A stretch of 64,000 nucleotides of DNA from Myxococcota bacterium (GTDB lineage: Bacteria; Myxococcota; B64-G9), in the NCBI GenBank assembly GCA_022710975.1, contig JAKLGA010000001.1:186001-250000 (forward strand), in the 5' to 3' direction. Position numbers and translations under genes: made by a program. Shown here one piece after another: positions 63,050-64,000 of the stretch. Positions within the stretch are counted from its first letter, which is position 1, and every line of letters begins with the position of its first letter. A model generated the notes under the pieces. It was not told the origin of the DNA. It was given only the letters and a program-made list of their open reading frames with translations, and searched no databases.

Positions 63050-64000
63050 TCAGTCCTCGTAGTCGCAGGACAGGTCGAGCAGGGAGGCGCGGTTGTTGTC
63101 CTCGCCGCCGTCCTCGCACTCGTTCAGCCGGCTGACGCCGTCGCCGGCGTCGTCGGCCGCGACGTGCAGGCCGAAGAGCTCGCCGAGCATCTCCGCCGGC
63201 AGCGTCCAGGAGAGGCTGAAGTGCTCGAGGTGGCCGGGCAGCAGGGCGAAGGTGGTGTGCGCGGTGTGGACCGGCGTGTCGTCGATGTACACGCTGACCG
63301 CCACGCCCGGGCCCACCTGCCGGCTGCCCTGGTTCATCACGTCGAAGGTGATGTACAGCGACAGGCTGGCGAGCTCGCACACGGCGTGCAGGTTGATGAC
63401 CGTCAGGTCCGGGGCCCAGAACAGGCCCTCGCCCTGCACGTTCTGGCGGTAGTTGTTGAGCCAGGAGAGCTGCCAGTTGCGCTGCTCGGCGGCGGGCACC
63501 CTGGCGTGGAAGTTGTCGGCCGCGCTGCAGGACGGGTCGACGCCGTCGCACAGGTTGGTGACGTGGTAGCTGTGCTGGTTCCAGATCCTGCGCGTGCCCA
63601 CCCAGTTGTCGAGGGCGTCGCCGAAGACCCGCAGCCCGGTGACCCCGGGGAAGGCGTAGTTGTTGGCGGCCACCAGGATCTCCGCCCGGCCGTCGGCGTC
63701 CACGTCCACCACCAGGGGGTACTCGAGCAGGGTGCCCGACGGGTTGGCGATCTCCACCAGGATCTCGGGGTCGAGGAACCCGTCGCCGTCGGCGTCCTGG
63801 CTGGAGCCTGCGCCCTTGTACATCCGCAGGTACAGCTCGTCGTTGTAGATCACCTCGGCCTGGCCATCGCCCTCGAAGTCGAAGACCGACGAGCCGGTGA
63901 CGGCCGAGGAGAAGTCTTGGGTCTTGTGGGCCCAGAGCACCGCGCCGTCCGAGTCGTACACCAGGTAGTACCAGCGGGCGGCCAGGCCGATCTCGGGCTC
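63050..64000 (-). CDS. FG-GAP/VCBS repeat surface protein, partial at the right edge
   Basis: The frame is open through base 64000, so only the C-terminal 316 residues or so are seen. FG-GAP-type calcium-binding repeats appear in SSVFDFEGDGQAEVIYNDE and VVDVDADGRAEILVA, with a Ca-binding QDADGDGFLDP loop between. The C-terminal part resembles a CARDB-like beta-sandwich (VCELASLSLYITFDVMNQG, VYIDDTPVHTA). The in-frame GTG at 63961 is not the true start. It is probably a secreted or surface protein, as FG-GAP proteins often are. Confidence 0.82.
   Translation of the reverse strand, partial: EPEIGLAARWYYLVYDSDGAVLWAHKTQDFSSAVTGSSVFDFEGDGQAEVIYNDELYLRMYKGAGSSQDADGDGFLDPEILVEIANPSGTLLEYPLVVDVDADGRAEILVAANNYAFPGVTGLRVFGDALDNWVGTRRIWNQHSYHVTNLCDGVDPSCSAADNFHARVPAAEQRNWQLSWLNNYRQNVQGEGLFWAPDLTVINLHAVCELASLSLYITFDVMNQGSRQVGPGVAVSVYIDDTPVHTAHTTFALLPGHLEHFSLSWTLPAEMLGELFGLHVAADDAGDGVSRLNECEDGGEDNNRASLLDLSCDYED

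Overview
The window is very GC-rich DNA that reads as a chromosomal segment of a myxobacterium-like member of the Myxococcota (old Deltaproteobacteria). The signs are two surface proteins ending in a MYXO-CTERM-type tail, a complete block of Glt/Agl-type envelope machinery genes (GltC, GltD, GltE and GltG types plus ExbB/ExbD motors), enhancer-binding proteins with FHA domains, a myxobacterial-type PilZ protein and many Cys-rich secreted lipoproteins. There is no rRNA, CRISPR array, insertion sequence, prophage or plasmid function. One tRNA gene, tRNA-Gly(CCC), is present.

Layout. 1-2352: the end of a TPR protein and an ExeA-type ATPase. 2420-9567: tRNA-Gly with its terminator, then a tamB-tamA pair for outer-membrane protein insertion, followed by a small response regulator. 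9991-12866, minus strand: a PilZ protein, a metallophosphatase lipoprotein whose reading frame contains an in-frame UGA followed by a SECIS-like hairpin (a likely selenoprotein), and radA. 12932-18744: two FHA-sigma54 activators flanking three lipoproteins. 18974-39476: a TSP3-repeat MYXO-CTERM protein, then an almost gap-free run of six lipoproteins (three with von Willebrand A domains and a shared C-terminal module), a polytopic spermidine-synthase-like protein, and a respiratory set: Rieske protein, cytochrome b, heptaheme cytochrome c, dehydrogenase subunit 3 and a GMC flavoprotein. 39804-41090: a second copy of the TSP3 protein, sharing 855 identical bases with the first. 41313-57339: the Glt/Agl cluster, interrupted only by a minus-strand Sua5/YrdC gene. 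57353-63017: a GspF-like protein with a zinc ribbon, a SpoU/TrmJ-type RNA methyltransferase and a large YgfK-type Fe-S flavoprotein. 63050 to the right edge: a partial FG-GAP repeat protein on the minus strand.

How the parts fit. Much of the window is devoted to the cell envelope: outer-membrane assembly (TamA/TamB), a proton-driven trans-envelope machine (Glt/Agl) and a large set of exported lipoproteins and surface proteins. Both TSP3 twins carry a sigma54-type promoter candidate, so the FHA-sigma54 activator directly upstream of the first twin is a plausible regulator of both. The dehydrogenase/Rieske-cytochrome b set looks like one periplasm-facing electron-transfer unit. The most notable single observation is the predicted selenocysteine codon at 11308-11310.
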